A stretch of 42,111 nucleotides of DNA from WGMK01 sp046047315 (GTDB taxonomy: Bacteria; Hydrogenedentota; Hydrogenedentia; Hydrogenedentales; JAEUWI01): assembly GCA_046047315.1 (NCBI GenBank), contig JBJOID010000043.1, forward strand, positions 1 through 42,111. The letters are read 5' to 3'. A program made the position numbers and the translations under genes. Of this stretch, positions 1-7,883 are shown one piece after another. Positions within the stretch are counted from its first letter, which is position 1; each line of letters starts with the position of its first letter. The notes beneath the pieces are model-generated. The model was not told the origin of the DNA. It saw only the letters and a list, made by a program, of their open reading frames with translations, and did no database searches.

Positions 1-13
1 TGATGATACCCAT
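1..13 (-). CDS. 5' end of a minus-strand gene (partial, runs off the left edge)
   Basis: An ATG on the minus strand at 13-11 is preceded by a strong Shine-Dalgarno (AAAGGAG, about 23-29) with good spacing. Only M-G-I-I is visible. That start is compatible with small GlsB/YeaQ-type membrane proteins, among many others, so no function is assigned. The gene has a long structured leader (separate entry). Confidence 0.5.
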
Positions 14-19
14 TGTCCG

Positions 20-300
20 TTTCTCCTTTGTTTGTTAGTTCCGCGTGCCTCCCGCCGTCACCATGACGGCGACACGCGCCCTTAGTTTTCTCCCGCAGGC
101 CTGACCACTACAGTACCCGCAGCATTCATCCCACAGGAGGTCGTAGCCCTATTCCGGAGTGGCTAACGGCACATACCACGCTGTCGTGCCGCCTCGCCCG
201 GCTTTCCCCGGCGACGGGCTGGTGACCTGCCCAAGGTTCCACTTCCACTAACAGCAGGTTACGTGCCAACGATACACCCCAGTTTCGAGAACGTTACACG
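20..300 (-). promoter_or_regulatory. structured 5' leader of the left-edge gene
   Basis: About 280 bases without a convincing gene lie upstream of the minus-strand start at 13. Just before the ribosome binding site is a nested hairpin: outer arms 42-47 and 73-78 (CGCGTG/CACGCG), inner arms 53-60 and 64-71 (8 bp around a 3-base loop). There is no T-tract, so it does not look like a simple terminator. Further short GC-rich complementary stretches occur up to about 250. I compared it by eye with TPP, cobalamin, SAM, glycine, c-di-GMP and fluoride riboswitch cores and recognised none. It may be a cis-regulatory RNA or simply a long untranslated region. Confidence 0.35.
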
Positions 301-317
301 CTTGCGCATATTTAATT

Positions 318-348
318 TATTTACCCCGAGAATCCGAATTCTTGTCAA
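318..348 (-). promoter_or_regulatory. candidate sigma-70 promoter for the left-edge gene
   Basis: A perfect TTGACA reads on the minus strand at 348-343. It is followed 18-19 bases later by an A/T-rich hexamer (GTAAAT or TAAATA, about 318-324). The -10 match is poor, but the local A/T richness stands out against the GC-rich background. It would give a transcript with a leader of about 300 nt. Confidence 0.35.
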
Positions 349-604
349 CAAATTAACCGGCTTTTTTTATGTTGTCGCGCCCTTGCTTCGTTCCAGTTCG
401 ACCTATAGCGCAACCCCAATCGTTCACTACGGTGTTTTCAAACCCTACGCGATGCGTCCCTCTTGGTAGGTTGTGGTGAAATTTCCTACCAAATTGTAGG
501 TCATTGAACTTACCGGCTTGCGGGATTGGGAAGATGCCCGGTGGAGGCGGATTTCGGTAGAGTATGGGTGGCAGTGAAAGCGAAACCAGAAGGAGAGCGG
601 GGCC

Positions 605-1501
605 TTGGCCAGTTCAAAACAAGCGCGCGTATTGTCGGGAAAGCCGGTCGCGGCGGCTATCTGCGAGGAAGTGAAGCAGGAAGTGGCGTCGCTGGCCGGG
701 CGCGGGGTGGTGCCGGGGCTGGCCGTGGTGCTGGTGGGTGAGGATCCGGCCAGCCAGGTCTATGTGCGCAACAAGCGGCGCACCTGCGCGGAACTGGGCA
801 TCCGCTCTTTCTCGCACGATCTTCCCGCCGACACCACGGAAAAGCGGCTGCTGGCCCTGATTGCCAAGCTCAACGCGGACCCGAAGGTGCACGGCATTCT
901 CGTGCAGATGCCACTGCCCCGCCATATCAGCGAGCAGCGGGTGCTGAACGCCATGGACCCCGCGAAGGACGTGGACGGGTTTCACCCGGAAAACGTGGGG
1001 CGCTTGCTCAACGGCGACGACTGCTATGTGCCCTGCACCCCGGCCGGCTGCATCGAGATGCTGCTTCGAAACGGCTACGATCCCGCTGGAAAGCATGTGG
1101 TGGTGCTGGGCCGCTCAAACATCGTGGGCAAGCCGCTGGCGGCGCTGCTGATGCAGAAGCGGCGCGGCGGTAATGCCACCGTGACGGTGTGCCACTCACA
1201 AACGAAGAAGCTCGCTGCCATCACACAACAGGCCGACATCCTGATCGCCGCCATCGGCGCGCCGGAATTTGTGAAGGCACGCATGGTGAAGGAGGGGGCC
1301 ATCGTCATAGACGTGGGCATCAACCGGATACCCGATCCTTCCAAGGCCTCCGGCACGCGCCTCGTGGGCGACGTGGACTACAAGGCCGTGTCGCGCAAGG
1401 CCAAGGCCATCACCCCGGTGCCCGGCGGCGTGGGGCTGATGACCATCGCCATGCTAATGAAAAACACCCTGGAAGCCGCCAAGCGGCAGAGCGGCAAATA
1501 G
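605..1501 (+). CDS. folD: bifunctional methylenetetrahydrofolate dehydrogenase / methenyltetrahydrofolate cyclohydrolase
   Basis: Cytoplasmic enzyme of one-carbon metabolism that oxidises 5,10-methylene-THF to methenyl-THF with NADP and hydrolyses that to 10-formyl-THF. The 298-aa product is full length. The substrate-site signature YVRNKRRTCAELGI (residues 53-66) carries the catalytic lysine, Lys57. Also visible are GILVQMPLP (97-105), KDVDGFHPENVGRL (121-134), the nucleotide-binding VVLGRSNIVGKP (166-177) and the C-terminal PVPGGVGLMT (271-280). I chose the TTG start at 605 because AGGAG (591-595) sits nine bases upstream; there is no nearby in-frame ATG. It appears monocistronic. Confidence 0.96.
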   Translation: MASSKQARVLSGKPVAAAICEEVKQEVASLAGRGVVPGLAVVLVGEDPASQVYVRNKRRTCAELGIRSFSHDLPADTTEKRLLALIAKLNADPKVHGILVQMPLPRHISEQRVLNAMDPAKDVDGFHPENVGRLLNGDDCYVPCTPAGCIEMLLRNGYDPAGKHVVVLGRSNIVGKPLAALLMQKRRGGNATVTVCHSQTKKLAAITQQADILIAAIGAPEFVKARMVKEGAIVIDVGINRIPDPSKASGTRLVGDVDYKAVSRKAKAITPVPGGVGLMTIAMLMKNTLEAAKRQSGK

Positions 1502-1868
1502 TCCCCGAGCCTGCGCTGGCAAGGATGCTTGAAGGGACGTAAAGGGCCCAAGCAAGGGACCAACCGAACGCAGACGTGTCAGTCAGCTGAGGAAGACTAC
1601 TTGTCGAGGATATGGCGGACTGCGCGGGTGAGCTCGGAGATGACCATGGGCTTTACGACGCAGGCGTCGAACTGGGCTGCTGCGGGGCGTCTCGACCCTT
1701 CCGTCTGGCTGGCCGTCAGGTCTCCTTGTCCCTAGCGCAAGCTCTGCCGCGTGGACGCGCGGCACTCCCCTTGCCACCACTCGTGTCATCCCCGGTCAGC
1801 GCCCGGAAACCCGCGTCGAAGCTGTCTTCCCGCTTGCCCCTTGCCGTTGTGAGTGCGCATAATTCCTG
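1502..1868. other. intergenic stretch between folD and ilvD
   Basis: Apart from the receiver-domain remnant, I see no gene here. A short GC-rich inverted repeat, GCCGCG/CGCGGC, lies near 1747-1764 without a T-tract. Confidence 0.4.
1597..1722 (-). pseudogene. C-terminal remnant of a response-regulator receiver domain
   Basis: On the minus strand 1722-1597 encodes about 41 codons that read like the end of a CheY-type receiver domain: LTASQTEGSRR, then FDACVVKPM, then ELTRAVRHIL and a stop. The Thr-Ala after strand beta4, the Lys-Pro after beta5 and the distance between them match receiver domains. There is no start codon or SD. An in-frame stop at 1734-1732 lies just upstream, and I saw no earlier receiver motifs (acidic pair, phospho-Asp) on the minus strand up to 1860. 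It is read as a decayed gene end. A chance match is possible, but the spacing argues against it. Confidence 0.5.
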
Positions 1869-1899
1869 AAGCCGCGAACGCGGCTTTCATTTTATCCAA
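1869..1899 (+). terminator. terminator-like hairpin just before ilvD
   Basis: AAGCCGC (1869-1875) pairs with GCGGCTT (1880-1886) around a GAAC tetraloop, followed by TCATTTTAT. The T-run is interrupted, so it may be a weak intrinsic terminator or an attenuator in the ilvD leader. I saw no leader peptide rich in branched-chain codons. Confidence 0.4.
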
Positions 1900-1915
1900 T
1901 CGAGGGAGACGTGGC

Positions 1916-3631
1916 ATGGCCAAGACACCGGGCAAGAAGTCCGCCGGGCTGGACCGGAATTATTCGAAGCTGATATCGGACCCGACGGACAAGGCGCCGA
2001 GCCGGGCGATGCTGCGGGCGGTGGGTTTCAAGGATGCGGACTTCAAAAAGAACCACATCGGCGTGGCATCCACTTGGAGCATGGTGACGCCATGCAACAT
2101 GCACATCGACATCCTTGCGCGCGAGGCGGAGCTGGGGGTGAACCAGGCCGGTGGCAAGGGCATCATCTTCAACACCATCACCATTTCCGACGGCATCTCG
2201 ATGGGCACGGAGGGGATGAAGTATTCGCTGGTGTCGCGCGAGGTGATTGCGGACTCGATTGAGACGGTGATTGCCTGCGAGAACTTCGACGGCCTCGTGG
2301 CGATTGGCGGCTGCGACAAGAACATGCCAGGCTGCATGATTGGCATTGCCCGCCTGAACCGCCCGGCGGTGTTCGTGTACGGCGGCACCATCATGCCGGG
2401 CAACTACAACGGCGAGCCGGTGGACATCGTGAGCGTGTTCGAGGCGGTGGGGGCGCACGCGCGGGGCGACATCAACGACAAGGAACTGAAGAAGATCGAG
2501 ATGTGCGCCATCCCGGGGCCGGGCTCCTGCGGCGGCATGTATACCGCCAACACCATGGCAAGCGCCATCGAGGCGCTGGGCATGAGCCTTCCGAACTCGA
2601 GCGCCCAGGCAGCCATTTCGAAAGACAAGGCGAAGGACTGCCGCGAGGCCGGCGCCGCGGTGATGAACCTGATTAAGCTGGGCATCACGCCGCGCGACAT
2701 CATGACAAAGAAAGCCTTCGAGAACGCCATCACCGTGGTGACGGCGCTGGGCGGTTCCACCAATGCCGTGCTGCACCTGCTCGGCATGGCCCACGCGGCG
2801 GGGGTCAGTCTCAAGCTGGACGATTTCACCCGCATCGGCAAGAAGGTTCCCGTGCTGGCGGACCTGCGCCCGAGCGGCAAGTATGTGATGGCCGAGCTGG
2901 TGAAGATCGGCGGCCTGCCCCCGCTGATGAAGATGCTGCTCGACAAGGGCTTGCTGCACGGCGACTGCCTCACCGTGACCGGCAAGACGTTGGCCGAGAA
3001 CCTGAAGGGCGTGAAGCCCTACCCCAAGAAGCAGGACGTCATCAAGAGCTTTGACAATCCCAAGAAGAAAGACGGGCACCTGGTGGTGCTTTACGGTAAC
3101 CTCGCCGAAACGGGCGCGGTGGCCAAGATCTCCGGCAACGAGGGACTCAAGTTCACCGGCAAGGCCGCCGTCTACGATTCCGAGGAAACCGCCCTCAAGG
3201 CGATCCTGGATGGCACCATTCAGAAGGGCCAAGTCATCGTCATCCGCTATGAAGGGCCCAAGGGCGGACCCGGCATGCGCGAGATGCTCGCCCCCACCTC
3301 CGCCGTGATGGGGAAGGGCCTCGGCCAGGACGTGGCGCTTATCACCGACGGTCGCTTCTCCGGCGGCAGCCACGGCTTCGTGGTGGGGCATATCACGCCC
3401 GAGGCCTACGAAGGCGGCGTGATTGCGCTCGTGAAGAATGGAGACCCCATCACCATTGACGCGGTGAAGCGCACCATCAACCTCGATCTGCCCAAGGCCG
3501 AAATCGACAAGCGCCGCAAGGCCTGGAAACGGCCGGCCCCGCGTTACACCACCGGCGTGCTCGCCAAGTACGCCGCCCACGTGAGCAGCGCCAGCGAAGG
3601 TGCGGTGACGGATAAAGACTTGAAGCTGTAG
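1916..3631 (+). CDS. ilvD: dihydroxy-acid dehydratase
   Basis: Fe-S dehydratase that converts 2,3-dihydroxy-isovalerate and -methylvalerate to the 2-oxo acids of valine and isoleucine synthesis. The 571-aa product is full length for the IlvD/Edd family. Cluster ligands are visible in VTPCNMHID (Cys60), GGCDKNMPGC (Cys133, followed by the conserved Lys135) and GPGSCGGMYT (Cys205). SDGISMG (91-97), GGSTNAVLHLLGMAH and the C-terminal LITDGRFSGGSHGF are also typical. The ATG at 1916 was chosen because GAGGGAG (1902-1908) lies seven bases upstream; the frame is open further upstream but without a better signal. No other ilv or leu genes are adjacent. Confidence 0.97.
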   Translation: MAKTPGKKSAGLDRNYSKLISDPTDKAPSRAMLRAVGFKDADFKKNHIGVASTWSMVTPCNMHIDILAREAELGVNQAGGKGIIFNTITISDGISMGTEGMKYSLVSREVIADSIETVIACENFDGLVAIGGCDKNMPGCMIGIARLNRPAVFVYGGTIMPGNYNGEPVDIVSVFEAVGAHARGDINDKELKKIEMCAIPGPGSCGGMYTANTMASAIEALGMSLPNSSAQAAISKDKAKDCREAGAAVMNLIKLGITPRDIMTKKAFENAITVVTALGGSTNAVLHLLGMAHAAGVSLKLDDFTRIGKKVPVLADLRPSGKYVMAELVKIGGLPPLMKMLLDKGLLHGDCLTVTGKTLAENLKGVKPYPKKQDVIKSFDNPKKKDGHLVVLYGNLAETGAVAKISGNEGLKFTGKAAVYDSEETALKAILDGTIQKGQVIVIRYEGPKGGPGMREMLAPTSAVMGKGLGQDVALITDGRFSGGSHGFVVGHITPEAYEGGVIALVKNGDPITIDAVKRTINLDLPKAEIDKRRKAWKRPAPRYTTGVLAKYAAHVSSASEGAVTDKDLKL

Positions 3632-3702
3632 CGAATTCCGAATCGCAATCGAAGGACGGCAAGGAGAGCGAAGGCTACAAGGTTAATCGTCGGCGCTGTT
3701 TT

Positions 3703-3738
3703 TTCGTGCGCTTTGTGCACCTTAGTGCCCTTCGTGTT
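3703..3738 (+). repeat. four degenerate tandem TTNGTG repeats
   Basis: Between ilvD and the next gene the hexamers TTCGTG (3703), TTTGTG (3712), TTAGTG (3722) and TTCGTG (3731) recur with spacings of 9, 10 and 9 bases, mostly followed by C. They lie 38 bases upstream of the next start and overlap no credible gene. Confidence 0.55.
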
Positions 3739-3775
3739 AGTACTGTTTTCTAGACCAAAAGGGGAGGCGGGCAGA

Positions 3776-5278
3776 ATGCGTCGAGTGCCTGTTGACTCAC
3801 TCCTCCTGCTCGCCTTTCTCTACCGCCTCGCTTTCCTCCTGCTCGTTCCCCGGGTCCTGGACTCGGCGGATTCGGTGCACTATGCGGAAACGGCGCGACA
3901 CTTTCTGTCGGGGGAATTCTTCGCGCACAACCCGAAGATTCCGGTCTTCTATCCGCTGCTCGGCGCGTTCTTTTCGTTGTTCACGCGCGACCCGGAATGG
4001 GGCTGCCGCCTGGTCTCGTTCGTTTTCTCCACGCTGACTGTCCTTCCGGTCTACGCCATCGCGGGGCGGCTTCATGGTCCGCGCGCGGCGTGGTGGGCGG
4101 GGCTTACCGTGGCGCTCTGGCCCTGGCTGGCAGACTACGCCTGCGCCGTTTCCACCGAGGCCACGGCGGTGTTCCTGTGGATGACGGGCTTCTGGTTGTT
4201 GCTTCAATGGCGGCACTACAAGCTGCTCACGCCGGTGCTCACGGCGCTCGTATTCTTCCTGCTGAGCATCACGCGTGCAGAGGGGATGTTCATTGCGCTA
4301 TCAGCCCTGATTGCAGGAGCGTATGTGGTGTATCGCCCACGAGAAGACATGATTCTTTGGAGCATGCTTTATGGCGCGGGACTCTTCCTGATGCTCGCGT
4401 TGATGACTTTCTACAACGGGGCCCTCACGGGCACCGCCGACCCCAATGTGCGTGTGGGGTACATCGTCGAGGAATTCGATTTCGTTCGCTTCGTCGAGAC
4501 CGCCGCCGATACGCTGACGGACGTGATCCCTATCATGCTGGGTCCGGTGCTCATGGTGCTGCTGGGCATTGGGCTGTTTGCCCCGCGAGAGCACAAGGGG
4601 CATCCACGCGAAGCGATAGCGCTGCTCTTTCTTGCCTCGTTGCAGGTGGTTGCCAGTTGGTTCGTGCTGTCGCCCGCGCCGCGCTACCTCATGGCCCCGC
4701 TCATCGTGCTGACTATGTGGTCTGCGGCGGGGCTGATTATCCTGCGCGGATGGATTCGCAACTACATTGCCACTGGGAGCGCCGTGCTTCCGCGCGGCAT
4801 GAGCACGGGCGATAACCCTGCCGCGCAGAAGCGCGGCGCTCCCATGGGCAACGTCCTCGGTGCCCTCCTGCCACACCTTCCCGCCATCGCGCTCATGGCT
4901 TTTATGGCGCTCGGCACGGCGCGCACACTTGGGGGTGAGTTCTTGAGTGAACGTCCCCGCCAGCCCGTGGAATACAAGGAGGCTGGACTCTGGATGCGCG
5001 ACAATCTTGAGCCGGGCCTCGTGTTCACCCGCAAGCCGCAGGTGGCCTACTATGCGGGCATGCCCTCCACCGGGCCGCTCGACACCGACTCCCTCGACGA
5101 AGCCCTGGCGCGCGCGCGCGAATCAGGAGCGAGGTATCTGGTGGTGGACGAACGCTACGCGCCGGGTTCCCTCAAGCCCTTGCTCGACCCCGCGCAAGCC
5201 CCGCCAAGCCTCGGACTCCTGCACGCGTTCGGCCGCCATCCCCAGGCGCGCCTGGTGGTATATCGCATGCAGCCTTGA
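3776..5278 (+). CDS. GT39/ArnT-like polytopic membrane glycosyltransferase
   Basis: Predicted inner-membrane protein of 500 aa that probably transfers a sugar from a polyprenyl-phosphate carrier; substrate unknown. The first helix (about 8-27) is followed by a periplasmic loop with the acidic pattern DSADSVHY (29-36), as expected for the catalytic Asp of GT-C/PMT_2 enzymes. About ten further hydrophobic segments follow. The last hundred residues are soluble (YKEAGLWMRDNLEPG and later ARYLVVDERYAPG), as in many bacterial family members. The ATG at 3776 is preceded by GGGGAGG (3761-3767); the reading frame extends upstream, but that start has no SD. No polysaccharide gene is immediately adjacent. 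Confidence 0.75.
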   Translation: MRRVPVDSLLLLAFLYRLAFLLLVPRVLDSADSVHYAETARHFLSGEFFAHNPKIPVFYPLLGAFFSLFTRDPEWGCRLVSFVFSTLTVLPVYAIAGRLHGPRAAWWAGLTVALWPWLADYACAVSTEATAVFLWMTGFWLLLQWRHYKLLTPVLTALVFFLLSITRAEGMFIALSALIAGAYVVYRPREDMILWSMLYGAGLFLMLALMTFYNGALTGTADPNVRVGYIVEEFDFVRFVETAADTLTDVIPIMLGPVLMVLLGIGLFAPREHKGHPREAIALLFLASLQVVASWFVLSPAPRYLMAPLIVLTMWSAAGLIILRGWIRNYIATGSAVLPRGMSTGDNPAAQKRGAPMGNVLGALLPHLPAIALMAFMALGTARTLGGEFLSERPRQPVEYKEAGLWMRDNLEPGLVFTRKPQVAYYAGMPSTGPLDTDSLDEALARARESGARYLVVDERYAPGSLKPLLDPAQAPPSLGLLHAFGRHPQARLVVYRMQP

Positions 5279-5281
5279 TTC

Positions 5282-5310
5282 TTGCGCGCATGTCCGAATG
5301 GTGGTATCGT
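5282..5310 (+). promoter_or_regulatory. candidate promoter of hicBA
   Basis: TTGCGC (5282-5287) and TATCGT (5305-5310) are separated by 17 bases and lie 23 bases before the hicB ATG. Both hexamers match only partly. Confidence 0.3.
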
Positions 5311-5332
5311 CGTCTTGTCTCGGGATTACGGC

Positions 5333-5536
5333 ATGAACGTTTATGTATTAATAGAGCCCGGAGATGACGGGTATTTCGTGGCACGCTGTCCTTCACTCAA
5401 GGGCTGCTGGTCGCAGGGGCGCACGCGGGAAGAGGCGCTTCAAAACATTCAGGAAGCCATCGAACTTTACCTCGAACCGGCTCCTTCCGATCTCTTGCCC
5501 AGCCCATCCAAAGAAGTGGTAGAACTTACCTTGTGA
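5333..5536 (+). CDS. hicB: HicB-family antitoxin
   Basis: Short (67 aa) antitoxin of a type II toxin-antitoxin pair. It has the typical HicB N-terminus: MNVYVLIEPGDDGYFVARC, then PSLKGCWSQGRTREEALQNI (the pattern GC-x-[ST]-x-G-x-T-x-x-EA) and the helix EAIELYLE. Family members neutralise HicA by masking its double-stranded-RNA-binding surface. There is no C-terminal DNA-binding domain, so this is the short form. It overlaps the next gene by four bases (GTGA), implying translational coupling. The antitoxin-first order is one of the two known orders. It is intact, unlike its partner. Confidence 0.85.
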   Translation: MNVYVLIEPGDDGYFVARCPSLKGCWSQGRTREEALQNIQEAIELYLEPAPSDLLPSPSKEVVELTL

Positions 5537-5749
5537 AGCTTCCCCTGTTGTCCGGCCGACAAGTTGCGGCCGCGCTGTCTCGCATGGGCTTCTTGGAAAT
5601 TCATCGCAAGGGAAGCCACCTAAAGATGGAGCATGCGGATGGAAGACGTATCGTGTTTCCCATGCATGACGAGGTGGATCGCTACACTAGGAGGCGCCCT
5701 TCACGACGCAGACATTGATGAAGAGACCTTTCTGAAGAACCTCCGATAA
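5533..5749 (+). pseudogene. hicA: HicA-family mRNA interferase toxin, frameshifted near its C-terminus
   Basis: Starting at GTG 5533, the frame encodes MKLPLLSGRQVAAALSRMGF, then HRKGSHLKME, the HicA dsRBD-like fold with the catalytic His in the GSH motif, then GRRIVFPMHDE. After codon ~54 the frame turns into a basic tail (RRRPSRRRH) and stops at 5718. In the +1 frame the expected end appears instead: GGALHDADIDEETFLKNLR, stop at 5749, which resembles the normal HicA last helix. A single extra base near 5689-5693 (in ACTAGGAGGC) explains it. The catalytic half is intact, so activity is uncertain. A real indel and a sequencing error cannot be distinguished here. Confidence 0.75.
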
Positions 5750-5813
5750 AGCTTCTCGGAACTCGGATGCCATTGCTGTTTGCTTCCGAATGCCCTTGAA
5801 CATGCTTCCCCCC

Positions 5814-6350
5814 TCAATCCCCCGGCCGGGCCTGGTATTGTTCCGAAGCTCCCTTCGCGATGGACAGGGTGCTCCACGCATCGCCACACTGGGCGCGCGC
5901 CAGCAGGACTATCTGCCCCACGTGGTAGCTGTAATGTCCGTATTGCCGCAGCAGCGCGTCGGTCACATCGAGCGGCATGCCGCGCACCCGCACCTCGCTG
6001 CCCAGATCGCCGGGGGTCAGGCTGGCCAGCGTCGCCATCGTCAGGTCCCAGCCCTCGTTCCACCAGGCCATCACCGTCTCGCGTGATTCATCGCCCTTGG
6101 TTTCGAATTCCGCATCACGCTGCCGCCAGGGCTTGTTGCCATCGCTCACCAGAAAATCCGTCCAGCGCGACACCATGTTTCCCCGCAGGTGCTTCACGAT
6201 GACGGCGACGCTGTTTCCCTGCGGACTCTCGCGGTAATGCATCCCGGCGCTGTCCAACTGCGCCAGCGCCCCTTCGCCCAACAGGCGCATCTTCTCGTAT
6301 CTTTCGCAAATCCGGCGCAGGAATCGCGCTCCGTCCTCGAGTGTTTCCAT
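5814..6350 (-). CDS. DinB-superfamily protein, DUF1572-like
   Basis: 178-aa soluble four-helix-bundle protein. The pattern VIVKHLRGNMVSRWTDFL near residue 50-68 is typical of DUF1572, and a second conserved stretch, QYGHYSYHVGQIVLLAR, carries the histidines that would bind the metal in DinB-like proteins. Some relatives are thiol-dependent transferases, but the role of DUF1572 proteins is not established. The start at 6350 has GGAGG about ten bases upstream. It is transcribed convergently to hicBA and divergently from the htrA gene. Confidence 0.75.
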   Translation of the reverse strand: METLEDGARFLRRICERYEKMRLLGEGALAQLDSAGMHYRESPQGNSVAVIVKHLRGNMVSRWTDFLVSDGNKPWRQRDAEFETKGDESRETVMAWWNEGWDLTMATLASLTPGDLGSEVRVRGMPLDVTDALLRQYGHYSYHVGQIVLLARAQCGDAWSTLSIAKGASEQYQARPGD

Positions 6351-6458
6351 TCGCAGATTCCTCCATGCCTTACACGTTCACGCGGCTTTCATGAATGCAC
6401 CCGGTAAAGTATACTGCGCCAGCGGCGGCCCCGATGCCGCCTGTTATCAGGAGTTTCC

Positions 6459-7883
6459 ATGCGTATTTCCATACCCCGACTCATCTTGCCGGCCGCCTTG
6501 GCGGCGGTGTCCATGGCCGTGTCCGGCTGCGTCACCACGCCCGGCCAGGGTGGCGAGCGCGCCGTGTTGCGCGCCAAGAACGAGGTCTTCCCCGCGCTGG
6601 TGCATATCCGCCCGGTGAAGGAAGTCTACGCCAGCGGCAAGCGCCAGGAAGTGCTTGCCATCGGCAGCGGCTTCATCATCTCGCCCGACGGCTACGTCGT
6701 CACGAACGAGCATGTGGCCGGAGAGAGCCGCCTCGTGCAGTGCGTGCTTAGCGACAAGGAAGAGGTCGAGGCGGTGGTGGTCGGCACGGATCGTTACACC
6801 GACGTAGCCGTGCTGAAGCTGGATGTGGGCCGCCCGTTGCCCTATGTGCGCATGGGCGATTCCGACGCCATCGAGGCGGGCAACACCGTCATTGCGATGG
6901 GCAGCCCCCACGGGCTTTCCCGCTCCGTCTCCCTCGGCATTGTCAGCGTGACCGACCGCTACCTGGAGGACGGCCCGAGCAGTGCGCCCTTCAACAGCTG
7001 GATCCAGACCGACGCCGCCATCAACCCCGGCAACAGCGGCGGTCCCCTCATCAACCTCAAGGGCGAGGTGATCGGCGTCAACAGCCGCGTGCTGCGCGGG
7101 GCGGAGAATGTCGGCTTTGCCATCCCCAGCAACATCGTGAAGGAAGTCGTCGAGGACATCATCGCGCATGGCCGTGTGCGCCGCAGCTGGGTGGGCATTG
7201 AACTGCAGGAAACCCTGGCCCGCACCAACGACGCCTCGGTGCGCGGCGTGGTCATTGCCGATGTGGACCCCCTTTCCACGGCCGCCGAGGCCGGGGTGCA
7301 GCCGGGCGATCTGCTCGTGGCGGTGGCGGGAGAGCCCGTGTATGCCCGCTTCGAGGAGGACCTGCCCGTCGTTCGCAAGCGCATCGCCGATTTACCCGTG
7401 GGCGAACCTGCCACGTTCACCGTGATGCGTGGCGGCGAACAGGTGGACCTTACCATCACCACCGAGGAACGCGCGGACCTTAAGGGCGAGGAACAGGAAT
7501 TCCCCGAATGGGGCTTCACGGCGACCGAGCTTACACCGGAAATCATCCGCCGCGCCCAGCTTCCCGCGCGCCAGGGCATCTTCGTGTCCGGCAGCCAGGT
7601 GGGCGGGCTGGCGGCCAATGCGCGCCTGCAGGGCGGCGATATCGTGCTCGACATGGATGGCCGCCCCATCGAGGGACTCGAAGACTTCGAGGAGCAGTAC
7701 AACCTCGCGGTTGAATCGCGCAAGCCGCTGGTGATGCTTTTCGTGAAGCGCGGCGCGCTCACGCGCTACGTGCTCATCAAGCAGGAAGGCATGGCCCCAC
7801 CCAGTGCGGAGGGTCCGCCGCCGCCCGATGCGCCCATCGAACTCGAAGTGCCCGGCAACGAGGGAGGACCGCTCGATGAATAA
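6459..7883 (+). CDS. HtrA/DegP-type serine protease lipoprotein with two PDZ domains
   Basis: 474-aa trypsin-fold (S1C) protease for periplasmic protein quality control. The signal peptide ends in the lipobox VSGC (Cys24), so the protein should be lipid-anchored rather than soluble like DegP. The catalytic triad is complete: His85 in VTNEHVAGE, Asp115 in YTDVAVLKLD, Ser193 in GNSGGPLI. Two PDZ domains follow, roughly 245-330 (GVVIADVDPLSTAAEAGVQP) and 350-440 (GIFVSGSQVGGLAANARLQG). The last ~30 residues are Pro/Glu-rich. Its 3' end overlaps the next gene by eight bases, the first of three coupled genes. Confidence 0.92.
   Translation: MRISIPRLILPAALAAVSMAVSGCVTTPGQGGERAVLRAKNEVFPALVHIRPVKEVYASGKRQEVLAIGSGFIISPDGYVVTNEHVAGESRLVQCVLSDKEEVEAVVVGTDRYTDVAVLKLDVGRPLPYVRMGDSDAIEAGNTVIAMGSPHGLSRSVSLGIVSVTDRYLEDGPSSAPFNSWIQTDAAINPGNSGGPLINLKGEVIGVNSRVLRGAENVGFAIPSNIVKEVVEDIIAHGRVRRSWVGIELQETLARTNDASVRGVVIADVDPLSTAAEAGVQPGDLLVAVAGEPVYARFEEDLPVVRKRIADLPVGEPATFTVMRGGEQVDLTITTEERADLKGEEQEFPEWGFTATELTPEIIRRAQLPARQGIFVSGSQVGGLAANARLQGGDIVLDMDGRPIEGLEDFEEQYNLAVESRKPLVMLFVKRGALTRYVLIKQEGMAPPSAEGPPPPDAPIELEVPGNEGGPLDE

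Noticed and set aside
1892..3580. 562-codon open frame on the minus strand across ilvD
   Set aside because: Antisense shadow produced by GC-rich third positions; no family motifs, and ilvD on the plus strand is unmistakable.
3703..3738. CRISPR-like short repeat array
   Set aside because: Units are hexamers with 3-4 base gaps and no spacers; far too short for a CRISPR array, and no cas genes are present.
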